DNA from: a virus
Strand: one strand, 5' to 3'
DNA length: 45,778 nucleotides
IMG/VR virus record: IMGVR_UViG_3300045286_000026
Coordinates: 1 to 45,778 of that record
The notes under the pieces are model-generated. The model did no database searches and was not told the DNA's origin. It was given only the letters and a program-made list of their open reading frames with translations. Made by a program: the position numbers and the translations under genes. Below are positions 39,695 to 45,778 of this stretch, one piece after another (position 1 is the stretch's first letter; the number at the start of each line of letters is the position of its first letter).

Positions 39695-39906
39695 ACCTTG
39701 ATCGCGCAATAGAAACTCTGGATAAACTCATCTCCGTCATTAAAATCAACGAAGATGGCAACTACATTATCCAGGTCAGTGAAGCCCGGCTCATCGCAAA
39801 TGTCGTTGAGCTTCTTGCGGAAATGGAAGAAGAGAGGGATTCGATCCAAGAATCTTATGACAATTTCGTAGAGGAATATGAAGATGAAATACACCAATTT
39901 CAATGA
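39691..39906 (+). CDS. Small acidic helical protein
   Basis: The protein has 71 residues. The C-terminal half is a strongly acidic helix (EMEEERDSIQESYDNFVEEY). It overlaps the next ORF by 23 bases. The function is unknown. Confidence 0.65.
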   Translation: MNLDRAIETLDKLISVIKINEDGNYIIQVSEARLIANVVELLAEMEEERDSIQESYDNFVEEYEDEIHQFQ

Positions 39907-40051
39907 TTACCCAGGCTATGGAGACGATAATACGTACCCAGTAAGGCCGCCATGGGACGATGAAGACGTAGATGAAGAAAAGCCAAGGAAGAAAGTGTTT
40001 ATACCAAGGACAAAGCCAATAGACTTTGATGATGACGATTGTTGTTTTTAA
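39884..40051 (+). CDS. Small acidic Pro-rich protein of 55 residues
   Basis: ATG 39884 has GAGG about nine bases upstream, within the end of the previous gene. It encodes MKYTNFNDYPGYGDDNTYPV and later KPRKKVFIPRTKP, ending IDFDDDDCCF. Asp-rich ends and a basic centre suggest a disordered protein. The reading frame is clean and fills the gap before the next gene. Confidence 0.6.
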   Translation: MKYTNFNDYPGYGDDNTYPVRPPWDDEDVDEEKPRKKVFIPRTKPIDFDDDDCCF

Positions 40052-40069
40052 ATTTAAAGGAGAATAGTC

Positions 40070-40504
40070 ATGCAATACATGAGAAGCGTAAATCCACACC
40101 TCTTGAGTGCCGATGAAATGAACTCAAAAGCTCCATCAATCTTTAACACAGCTAGGGTAATTGATCAGATGCTGACTTGGGATGGAATTGAGCTTTCAAG
40201 GAATGAGAAGAGGGAGTATGCTAAGAAGGCTTATGCACTACGTCACAAAGACGATAAAGTAGAGAATGTAGAGTATATGATTTGTCCTAAAAGGCAACAA
40301 GATGTAGGAAATTCGCTGTACAAGACTTACAATATTGTTCAGGAAAGAATGATCAAAGGAGGTTTAAGAGTTTCAAAAATAAATGAGAATGGAATAATAA
40401 AGAACGTATCGCTGAGAGGGATCAATGCGATAGGCCCTAATCTCGAATTTAATAGAGATTTGTGGCAATTAACCAATGAAATCACTCAACTTAAAGCAGC
40501 TTAG
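40070..40504 (+). CDS. Hypothetical protein
   Basis: The protein has 144 residues and is basic in the middle (LSRNEKREYAKKAYALRHKD). AAAGGAGAATAG precedes its ATG. It has no membrane segment. It probably contains one compact alpha-beta domain. No family was recognised. Confidence 0.65.
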   Translation: MQYMRSVNPHLLSADEMNSKAPSIFNTARVIDQMLTWDGIELSRNEKREYAKKAYALRHKDDKVENVEYMICPKRQQDVGNSLYKTYNIVQERMIKGGLRVSKINENGIIKNVSLRGINAIGPNLEFNRDLWQLTNEITQLKAA

Positions 40505-40513
40505 GAGAGAACC

Positions 40514-40816
40514 ATGAACATTATCTTTTCGGTAGGTTATAATGAAGTGTTAATCAATGATGTTTCGGCATCGTTTGTTGACAAATTAACATCCGCAATA
40601 CAGATAGATACTGACTATCTACTAGGTATGTCATATAAATCAGAGAATAATAGAACGTCAGTCACGGTTGTACTCAATCCAATTATGTCTCATGAAGAAC
40701 ATAAAGCAGCACGAGCTGAGTATGAAGCGAAAAAGAAAGCTGAAGAAGCAGCGAAGGAAGCTAAAGAAGCAGCGAAGGAAGTTGAAATTACAGTACAAGA
40801 CGCAGAATCTCAGTAA
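40514..40816 (+). CDS. Small protein with Lys/Glu/Ala-rich coiled C terminus
   Basis: The protein has 100 residues. The first ~60 are beta-rich (IIFSVGYNEVLINDVSASFV, SYKSENNRTSVTVVLNPI). The last 40 are a charged helix with repeated KAEEAAKEAKEAAKE. The tail may dimerise. The function is unknown. Confidence 0.65.
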   Translation: MNIIFSVGYNEVLINDVSASFVDKLTSAIQIDTDYLLGMSYKSENNRTSVTVVLNPIMSHEEHKAARAEYEAKKKAEEAAKEAKEAAKEVEITVQDAESQ

Positions 40817-40858
40817 CGATCAAACGCACAGGGATGTGCACTCTCTAAGGAGTACACC

Positions 40859-41506
40859 ATGCCCTGGTCATTTAGTTCCTTAACTACTTACGAATCCTGC
40901 CCCTACAAAAGGAAATTGATGTTGGAAGGATTTAAAGAAACTTCCACAACTCAGATCGACCGTGGGCTCAAAGCTCACACCGATGCTGAGCTTTACCTCA
41001 CTGATCCCCGCTCTTTCAAACCTCCTGAGTGGGGGAAACTTCAACGCAACCTGGAGGAATTAACCTCCCTGCCCCGTGAGATGGAGCAATTGTGGGGCGT
41101 CACGGAGAAGTGGGAAGCTTGCGGCCCATTTGACGCCGACTGTTGGCTACGTGTGAAACTGGACGTGGTGATATGGTCCGATCCTGTCCGGGTCATTGAC
41201 TTCAAAACTGGGAAGCCGTTCTTCGACAAAGCTATCCCACACTCCATGCAGGCGCAACTCTACTCCCTGGCTACTCTATCTCGTACAAACACGCCTGTTG
41301 TGGCGGAGTTTTGGTACATCGATCATGAATTCATTCACCCTTTTACAGCAATACCAAAAGAACTAGCAATAAGACTACGCAAGATGTGGAAGGATCGTGT
41401 CGATAGGATGTTAAATGATACTCAGCTTCTACCTTCACCTAGCAAATCCAAATGCAAGTGGTGTGGGTTGAAAGCTTTTTGTCAATACAATGCGGAGGAA
41501 AACTAA
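40859..41506 (+). CDS. Cas4/RecB-like PD-(D/E)XK exonuclease with Fe-S cluster
   Basis: The protein has 215 residues. The N-terminal SFSSLTTYESCPYKRKLML has Cys14. The nuclease core has VKLDVVIW (Asp102), RVIDFKTGKPF (Asp114, Lys116) and SMQAQLYSLA (Gln131/Gln133), in the order of the PD-(D/E)XK/RecB family. The C terminus CKWCGLKAFC (Cys199, Cys202, Cys208) with Cys14 makes the four-Cys signature of a [4Fe-4S] cluster, as in Cas4 and AddB. It could process ends for recombination or degrade DNA. There is no CRISPR array nearby. AAGGAG precedes the ATG. Confidence 0.85.
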   Translation: MPWSFSSLTTYESCPYKRKLMLEGFKETSTTQIDRGLKAHTDAELYLTDPRSFKPPEWGKLQRNLEELTSLPREMEQLWGVTEKWEACGPFDADCWLRVKLDVVIWSDPVRVIDFKTGKPFFDKAIPHSMQAQLYSLATLSRTNTPVVAEFWYIDHEFIHPFTAIPKELAIRLRKMWKDRVDRMLNDTQLLPSPSKSKCKWCGLKAFCQYNAEEN

Positions 41507-41736
41507 TGAACGTTCGACTAAGTGAACTCTCAACGATAATACACGCTCCTGGAGAATATATCGACAGAGTGGGGAGAAAAGTTATTATCAACGAAATAAA
41601 AGGAGGATCATCCTTTGAAGCTAAAGGAGTAACTGTAATGCAAAAGGGAAAACGGATTATACATTCCTACAACATATGGCATGTAAGCGGGCGTTGTTTT
41701 CCGCTTAACGAAAGTAATCTCGATGTGGTGGGTTAG
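41506..41736 (+). CDS. Small hypothetical protein
   Basis: The 76-residue frame starts at ATG 41506, overlapping the exonuclease stop (TAATG); AGGAAA lies eight bases upstream. It reads MNVRLSELSTIIHAPGEYID and is beta-rich and basic (KGVTVMQKGKRIIHSYNIWH). It is probably cotranslated with the exonuclease. The function is unknown. Confidence 0.6.
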   Translation: MNVRLSELSTIIHAPGEYIDRVGRKVIINEIKGGSSFEAKGVTVMQKGKRIIHSYNIWHVSGRCFPLNESNLDVVG

Positions 41737-41952
41737 ATGAATGATGTAGATAGCATATCATTAGAGGAATTGGAAGCTGCTGATAGATTAATTCATTTTC
41801 TAAATGTAGCAGATGCACTGGCTAGTCAGTTTAACTTGTCCGATAAGGAGATAAATAAAGCATGCCAGATGTACGCTTGCAACTTAGAGGTTTTTTTGGA
41901 AGAGTCTTTTAGGAAGGTTTCACATGACAAATTACATACTTCGAACGGTTAA
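41737..41952 (+). CDS. Small acidic helical protein
   Basis: The protein has 71 residues and begins right after the upstream stop. It is helical and acidic (SLEELEAADRLIHFLNVADA, LASQFNLSDKEINKACQMYA). It overlaps the next small gene by 29 bases. The function is unknown. Confidence 0.6.
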   Translation: MNDVDSISLEELEAADRLIHFLNVADALASQFNLSDKEINKACQMYACNLEVFLEESFRKVSHDKLHTSNG

Positions 41953-42103
41953 CCGGCATGATGGGTACAAAACACCCATCATAGATATACATGGAGACTC
42001 AAACAACCTACGTTTCTTGGATCCCTCCCCTGTCGTGGTAGGATTAAAATTCAAGCACTTAACATTTAATCATGAACAGAATACAGCGAGACTATTGCAG
42101 TAA
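41924..42103 (+). CDS. Small basic protein of 59 residues
   Basis: ATG 41924 has AGGAAGG about eight bases upstream. The frame reads MTNYILRTVNRHDGYKTPII then FLDPSPVVVGLKFKHLTFNH and ends at TAA 42103. It overlaps the genes before and after in other frames. Mixed alpha-beta composition; the function is unknown. Confidence 0.55.
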   Translation: MTNYILRTVNRHDGYKTPIIDIHGDSNNLRFLDPSPVVVGLKFKHLTFNHEQNTARLLQ

Positions 42104-42317
42104 CAACTATCACCCCCAATGGAAAGCTTGGGTAGCTCGCTATGACTTCACTAAAATAGAATGGCCATGGCTTGGAGATTACTGCACCTATTGCGACCAA
42201 CCTATCAAAACTGCAATAGCTAACCCGAATTGGCACTTAATTAATTTAAAACGATCACTTGACACCCAAGAATATTATGCTAATCTAAGGGCACTCATTA
42301 AACAAAAGAGAGGTTAG
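42072..42317 (+). CDS. Small Trp-rich protein
   Basis: The protein has 81 residues with six Trp and a CTYC pair (KIEWPWLGDYCTYCDQPIKT). The single CxxC could bind zinc with partners not evident here. It overlaps the previous small gene by 32 bases and has no clear Shine-Dalgarno site, so translation coupling is likely. Confidence 0.5.
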   Translation: MNRIQRDYCSNNYHPQWKAWVARYDFTKIEWPWLGDYCTYCDQPIKTAIANPNWHLINLKRSLDTQEYYANLRALIKQKRG

Positions 42318-42318
42318 C

Positions 42319-42585
42319 ATGGCACAAATACTTGGTTCGATTCCATTATTTCCCCAATTCAGGGAGCGGGGTTTGAAGTACGACGTTGACACAATCCCTG
42401 TCAATCAATGTGGAGTATATCCAGCAGATGATCTGGATAAAACCCTAAAGTCTGTTAAGGGTTCTATTGTTTCTTTCAAACGGAAGCATTCTGATGCCAA
42501 GTTTGTAGCACGAGCAGTCACTACTCCAGGCGTACTCCCCGAAGGAGTTGCTATCCCCTGTGTAGCAGTCTGGCGTCTCAACTAA
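42319..42585 (+). CDS. Small hypothetical protein
   Basis: The protein has 88 residues with a compact alpha-beta look (VKGSIVSFKRKHSDAKFVAR, GVAIPCVAVWRLN). It starts two bases after the upstream stop, with AGAGAGG before its ATG. A hairpin-rich gap and a terminator follow. The function is unknown. Confidence 0.65.
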   Translation: MAQILGSIPLFPQFRERGLKYDVDTIPVNQCGVYPADDLDKTLKSVKGSIVSFKRKHSDAKFVARAVTTPGVLPEGVAIPCVAVWRLN

Positions 42586-42636
42586 CATCGGCCTTGCCTT
42601 GGCCTATACGGTCGTCCAGTGACGACGCCGGATAAC

Positions 42637-42687
42637 GTAACCGGTTACTATCTAAATGCTAATTGTATCAGTCCTCATTTAGATAGT
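42637..42687. repeat. Palindrome and long hairpin in the gap after 42585
   Basis: GTAACCGGTTAC (42637-42648) is a perfect 12-base palindrome. ACTATCTAAATG (42647-42658) pairs perfectly with CATTTAGATAGT (42676-42687) around 17 bases. GTCGTC/GACGAC forms another hairpin just before (42611-42626). This 243-base gap (42586-42828) has no gene. Confidence 0.65.
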
Positions 42688-42711
42688 GTGCGTTCACTAT
42701 TCTCCTCTGTA

Positions 42712-42739
42712 CCCCGACGTTAAACTCGGGGTTCTTTTT
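42712..42739 (+). terminator. Rho-independent terminator before the helicase region
   Basis: CCCCGA and TCGGGG form a six-base stem with an eight-base loop, followed by TTCTTTTT. It ends the small-gene transcript that includes the exonuclease, before the gene at 42829. Confidence 0.8.
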
Positions 42740-42828
42740 CTGTATCAAGGTACTACATGGCTCGGCTCGGCACAGCGTAGCCAAGCGGGGCTGAGTATTG
42801 CATAGCAACGCAATCCAAGGTTTTTTAT

Positions 42829-43248
42829 ATGAACTCTAAAAGACTTGATCTTTTTATTGACTACACCATAGAGTGTGTCAGACGTTCAGAGTTAGACTCA
42901 TACTTCTTAGATACTTACCATCTCACTGATTTTGATCTTACCGAACCCATTCGCAGTAACTACACTTACGCTACAATGGAAACTCATTGTGGTATTCATC
43001 ATCCCTGCCGTATGTCATGGAGATATCCTATGCAAACCTTCGTTATCTCAACTGAAAATGGATGTGTCCGAACTAAGGAAGGACGCCTTCTGACATTCGA
43101 TACTAAGGAAGGTGCTAAGATATACGGAGATATCTTATTTAAAAAGAAAAATTTCTACGATATAATAGAACTGGATGACGAGAGCGTACAGGAGATGCAA
43201 CGTGCCTTACTACAACGAACCTCCCCCACTATGGGAACATCAACTTAA
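42829..43248 (+). CDS. Hypothetical protein upstream of helicase
   Basis: The protein has 139 residues. The first part is acidic and aromatic (FIDYTIECVRRSELDSYFLD), with HCGIHHPCRMSW in the middle, a His/Cys cluster that might bind a metal. Its last 47 bases overlap the helicase start in another frame. The function is unknown. Confidence 0.65.
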   Translation: MNSKRLDLFIDYTIECVRRSELDSYFLDTYHLTDFDLTEPIRSNYTYATMETHCGIHHPCRMSWRYPMQTFVISTENGCVRTKEGRLLTFDTKEGAKIYGDILFKKKNFYDIIELDDESVQEMQRALLQRTSPTMGTST

Positions 43249-45409
43249 AGACATTGAGTTCTGTAAATCAAACCCACTCGTATTTAATACTTCAGATTGC
43301 GGAACAGGGAAGACTCGGGTTTGTCTTGAACTCATCCGCCAACTAAAACTTCCAACGTTGGTTCTAGCTCCTAAGAGCATTCTTGCTCCAGCTTGGAGCG
43401 AAGATATCAATAAGTATACACCTGAACTGACTCACTCAGTTGCTTACGCACATAACCGCAAAGAATCTTTTCAACAAGAAAGTCAGGTTATCGTTACTAA
43501 TCATGACGCTGTTAAATATTTGGCAGAACATCCTGAACTTTGCACACAATTTAAAGATGGTCTACTCATAGTAGATGAATGCTTTGTTCGAGATACTCCT
43601 ATATCTACCCCACATGGTTTGGTGCCTATTCAAAAGCTAACTATTGGAGACTTAGTGTGTACTAGTAATGGGGTATATCCTATTACTAATACGTTTAAAT
43701 CTTCATCAACCAATTTAGTATCTTTGAGGCTATCAAATGGAAAACAATTTCGATGCACTAAAAACCACCCAATTGCTACCGACCTCGGATGGTTGCCCGC
43801 AGGTTCATGTGCCGGACGATATATCTTGGAAGACCGGGACTTGCGAGCGTTGCGGCGCTACATTCAAACGGCATTCGAGGTTCAATCCCAAATGTTATTG
43901 CTCAAAATCATGTTCGAGAAAAGCTTTATGGCAGAACGAACCTTTAAAGATGGCCGAAGCTATATCCAAAGCAGCAGAGAAACTACGAGGACGTTCTACA
44001 TGGAACAAAGGAATTTCTTGGTCCGAAGAGGTTCGAGAAAAATTATCAGTATCACGCAAAGGAATAGACCCATTTATCAATTCAACTCGGGGAGGGAATG
44101 GAAAAGGGATGTCTCCGATGGAGCAGAGGTTGTCAACAGTTTTACCCCCGCAGTTTATATGGAACCTACCTATACCTACTGGCCAACCACGGAACAGTGG
44201 ATATCCTACATGCTACAAACTGGATTTTGGAAACCCTATCTCAAAAATTGGCATAGAAGTAGATGGAATTTCACATCGTACTGTACTAGGACAGCAGAGA
44301 GATCAGAAGAAATTTACTTTTCTAACTTCACTAGGGTGGATTGTGTATCGAATATCCAACGACGAAGTGGCGAAGATGTTTGGAATTTAGAAGTCGATGG
44401 CCCACATAATTACATTGCAAATGGAATAGTAGTTCATAATTGTACAGCATTTAAGAACCCTAAAACGCAACGATCCAGTGCCTTAGACGCTATTCGCGAT
44501 CGTTTCGCTCGCGTCATTCTTATGTCAGGTACGCCTAATCCCAACGGTGTTTGTGATCTTTGGCATCAGTTGTATATACTCGACCGCGGCGCGCGGTTAG
44601 GGCGTAGCTTTTATAAATTCAGATCAGTGACGTGCACCCCCAGAAGCAGAGGAGCTTTCACTGAATGGGTGGAGAAGGAAGGGATATTGGATATCGTGGC
44701 TAGTCTGTTCGCTGACATCACAATACGTCACCGACTGGAAGATTGCATCGACCTCCCTGAGAACCACGTCTACACTACGGAAATTGAATTGCCGCCGGTG
44801 CTTCGTGAGCATTACAAAGCCATGAAAAAACGTGCAAGGCTGATATTCGAGAGTTCTACTGTCACCGCGGTCAATGCTGCGGCTCTCCTGCAAAAGCTTC
44901 TACAGGTGGCTTCCGGAGCGGTCTATGACGACTTCGGAGGGTACAAGCTGCTGGATTCTTCTCGCTACGATTACATCCTGGACCTGGTTGAGGAACGCCC
45001 CCACTCCTTGGTGGCTTTCAACTGGCACCATCAGCGAGATCAGTTGGTGGAGGGTGCCAAGAAACGGAAGCTGACGTATGGAGTGCTCGACAGCAGCGTG
45101 CCGATTCGTCTGCGCAACCTGGTGGTAGAAGATTTTCAGGAAGGAAAATTGCGAGTGTTGTTCGCGCATCCTCAGTCTGCTGGACATGGACTAACGTTGA
45201 CGAAAGCGACATCTACTATTTGGTCAAGCCCTACTTATAATCTGGAACACTTTGCACAGTTCAATCATAGGATATACAGAGGAGGTCAAACACAGAAGAC
45301 TGAAACTGTATTGGTTAGCGCCAAAGAGACTGCGGATGTACAAGCGTATGCTCAGTTGATACATAAGAACGTTAATATGGCATACCTGTTAGATATCTTA
45401 ACTTGCTAG
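43202..45409 (+). CDS. SNF2-type DNA helicase interrupted by an intein
   Basis: The ORF has 735 residues from GTG 43202 (AGGAG eight bases upstream; ATG 43175 is in frame but lies before that site). After splicing the enzyme has about 448 residues. Walker A is SDCGTGKT (31-38). The Walker B is split: VDE (124-126) and, after the intein, CTAFKNPKTQRSS, restoring 'VDECTAFKNP', typical of SNF2-like enzymes. ILMSGTPNPNG is motif III. The C-terminal lobe has LFAHPQSAGHGLTLTKATST and FAQFNHRIYRGGQTQKTETV (motifs V and VI). Remodelling or unwinding during phage replication is inferred. Confidence 0.9.
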   Translation: MPYYNEPPPLWEHQLKDIEFCKSNPLVFNTSDCGTGKTRVCLELIRQLKLPTLVLAPKSILAPAWSEDINKYTPELTHSVAYAHNRKESFQQESQVIVTNHDAVKYLAEHPELCTQFKDGLLIVDECFVRDTPISTPHGLVPIQKLTIGDLVCTSNGVYPITNTFKSSSTNLVSLRLSNGKQFRCTKNHPIATDLGWLPAGSCAGRYILEDRDLRALRRYIQTAFEVQSQMLLLKIMFEKSFMAERTFKDGRSYIQSSRETTRTFYMEQRNFLVRRGSRKIISITQRNRPIYQFNSGREWKRDVSDGAEVVNSFTPAVYMEPTYTYWPTTEQWISYMLQTGFWKPYLKNWHRSRWNFTSYCTRTAERSEEIYFSNFTRVDCVSNIQRRSGEDVWNLEVDGPHNYIANGIVVHNCTAFKNPKTQRSSALDAIRDRFARVILMSGTPNPNGVCDLWHQLYILDRGARLGRSFYKFRSVTCTPRSRGAFTEWVEKEGILDIVASLFADITIRHRLEDCIDLPENHVYTTEIELPPVLREHYKAMKKRARLIFESSTVTAVNAAALLQKLLQVASGAVYDDFGGYKLLDSSRYDYILDLVEERPHSLVAFNWHHQRDQLVEGAKKRKLTYGVLDSSVPIRLRNLVVEDFQEGKLRVLFAHPQSAGHGLTLTKATSTIWSSPTYNLEHFAQFNHRIYRGGQTQKTETVLVSAKETADVQAYAQLIHKNVNMAYLLDILTC
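43580..44440 (+). other. Intein in helicase Walker B (C127-N413)
   Basis: The intein is 287 residues and begins CFVRDTPISTPHGLVPIQ, followed by LTIGDLVCTSNG (block A). NHPIATDLGWLPAG is block B. It ends VWNLEVDGPHNYIANGIVVHN with the next residue Cys, the canonical VVHN-C junction (blocks F and G). It should splice itself out and restore Walker B. Between blocks B and F, about 43842-44340, this frame carries a stretch that reads like the shadow of a different gene (43737-44390 in the +1 frame) and has no stop. The in-frame linker has no recognisable homing endonuclease motif. Confidence 0.9.
43737..44390 (+). CDS. Vsr-like homing endonuclease gene in the +1 frame inside the intein
   Basis: ATG 43737 has GAGG seven bases upstream and the frame ends at TGA-type stop 44390, giving 217 residues. 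The first ~30 are the shadow of intein block B. Then comes a zinc ribbon (CERC, Cys36/Cys39, and CYCSKSC, Cys53-Cys59), a NUMOD3-like segment (GRSTWNKGISWSEEVREKLS) and, from about 128, a nuclease core: SPMEQRLSTVLPPQFIWNLP, KLDFGNPISKIGIEVDGISH, RDQKKFTFLTSLGWIVYRIS. The E-V-D-G-x-x-H part and the LDF-IEVDG layout fit the Vsr/EDxHD family. Homing endonucleases cut an intein-less allele so that the intein is copied there. Being a separate gene in another frame is the unusual part. Confidence 0.8.
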   Translation: MENNFDALKTTQLLPTSDGCPQVHVPDDISWKTGTCERCGATFKRHSRFNPKCYCSKSCSRKALWQNEPLKMAEAISKAAEKLRGRSTWNKGISWSEEVREKLSVSRKGIDPFINSTRGGNGKGMSPMEQRLSTVLPPQFIWNLPIPTGQPRNSGYPTCYKLDFGNPISKIGIEVDGISHRTVLGQQRDQKKFTFLTSLGWIVYRISNDEVAKMFGI

Positions 45410-45417
45410 GAGACTAT

Positions 45418-45778
45418 ATGAGCGAACAGAATACAGCAGAAATGATAGATAGACTTTACGAATTGCGGGAGCAGAAGGGAGAATTGAATGCTAAGATAAA
45501 GGAAGTTGATAAAGAGTTTAAGAAGTTAGAGTTTACTTTACTTGCTAAGCTGTTAGCAGAAGGTGTATCTTCTTCATCTACTGATAAAGCAAAGGCTTCA
45601 GTTTCAAAGTCAGTCGTACCTAATGTCGTAGATTGGCCTGCTGTTTACGATTGGATCAGAGAGACAGACTCGATATACGTATTGGAAAGACGGTTCAGTG
45701 TAACTGCATTCAGAGAATTGTTGCAGATGGGAGAGGATGTGCCTGGCGTAGAGGCTTTTACAAAGACGGAAATTAGCT
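45418..45778 (+). CDS. Conserved phage coiled-coil protein, 3' end outside window
   Basis: ATG 45418 follows TAGGAGACTAT. The visible 120 residues begin MSEQNTAEMIDRLYELREQK, with a charged N-terminal coiled coil (GELNAKIKEVDKEFKKLEFT), a Ser/Lys linker and a compact domain (VVDWPAVYDWIRETDSIYVL, RRFSVTAFRELLQMGEDVPG). This layout recurs in many tailed phages near replication genes. The function is unknown. It runs past the end of the window. Confidence 0.7.
   Translation, partial: MSEQNTAEMIDRLYELREQKGELNAKIKEVDKEFKKLEFTLLAKLLAEGVSSSSTDKAKASVSKSVVPNVVDWPAVYDWIRETDSIYVLERRFSVTAFRELLQMGEDVPGVEAFTKTEIS

Noticed and set aside
43895-44080. Minus-strand ORF inside the helicase intein
   Set aside because: It is a shadow of the double-coding region and has no motif or ribosome site.

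Overview
The window is a contiguous piece of a tailed double-stranded DNA bacteriophage genome. It has an N4-gp56-type major capsid protein, portal, scaffold-like protein, both terminase subunits, a family A DNA polymerase, dUTPase, DUF3310 protein, HU-like protein, GH108-type endolysin and many overlapping small genes. No integrase or repressor is seen. Consensus DnaA boxes and Shine-Dalgarno sites indicate a bacterial host, but nothing fixes the species. Both ends are open: a gene runs off at base 1 and another at base 45778.

Layout. Transcription is divergent from a control region at about 33260-33630. Leftward (minus strand, 33260 to 1) come dUTPase, DUF3310, endolysin, small membrane proteins, HU-like protein, a putative regulator and DNA polymerase. 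After a terminator (28639-28662) follow terminase, portal, scaffold and capsid, a second terminator (21243-21270), then adaptor and virion or tail proteins. A glycosyltransferase, a LamG-repeat protein and a lysis or membrane cassette (13558-14553) are embedded here. After a third terminator (12079-12100) come more structural proteins, a ferritin homologue (4891-5391), a long low-complexity virion protein and the start of a very large virion protein. Rightward (plus strand) come a structured non-coding RNA, a Ro60/Rsr protein, a hairpin-rich region with a DnaA-box palindrome, small early genes, a second large inverted-repeat control region (36840-37900), more small genes, a Cas4-like Fe-S exonuclease and an SNF2-type helicase.

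Most notable systems. (1) A TROVE-vWA (Ro60/Rsr) gene is preceded by a leader with a tRNA-like fold whose halves are circularly permuted: T arm, then a closed acceptor stem, then D arm. This is the architecture expected of a bacterial Y RNA of the YrlA type, so the phage appears to carry a complete Ro60-Y RNA module under its own promoter. (2) The helicase is interrupted in its Walker B motif by an intein. Inside the intein, in the +1 frame, lies a separate zinc-finger/NUMOD/Vsr-like homing endonuclease gene with its own Shine-Dalgarno, start and stop, while the intein frame stays open across it. (3) A second, conventional LAGLIDADG intein sits in the terminase large subunit. (4) A ferritin homologue is coded among the virion genes. 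(5) A near-perfect inverted repeat built of DnaA boxes looks like a replication origin, preceded by a run of tiny perfect hairpins. (6) A small gene at 37900-38203 appears to need a +1 frameshift at a CCC-TAA site.

All assignments come from reading motifs in the sequence and recall of protein families; no database search was run.
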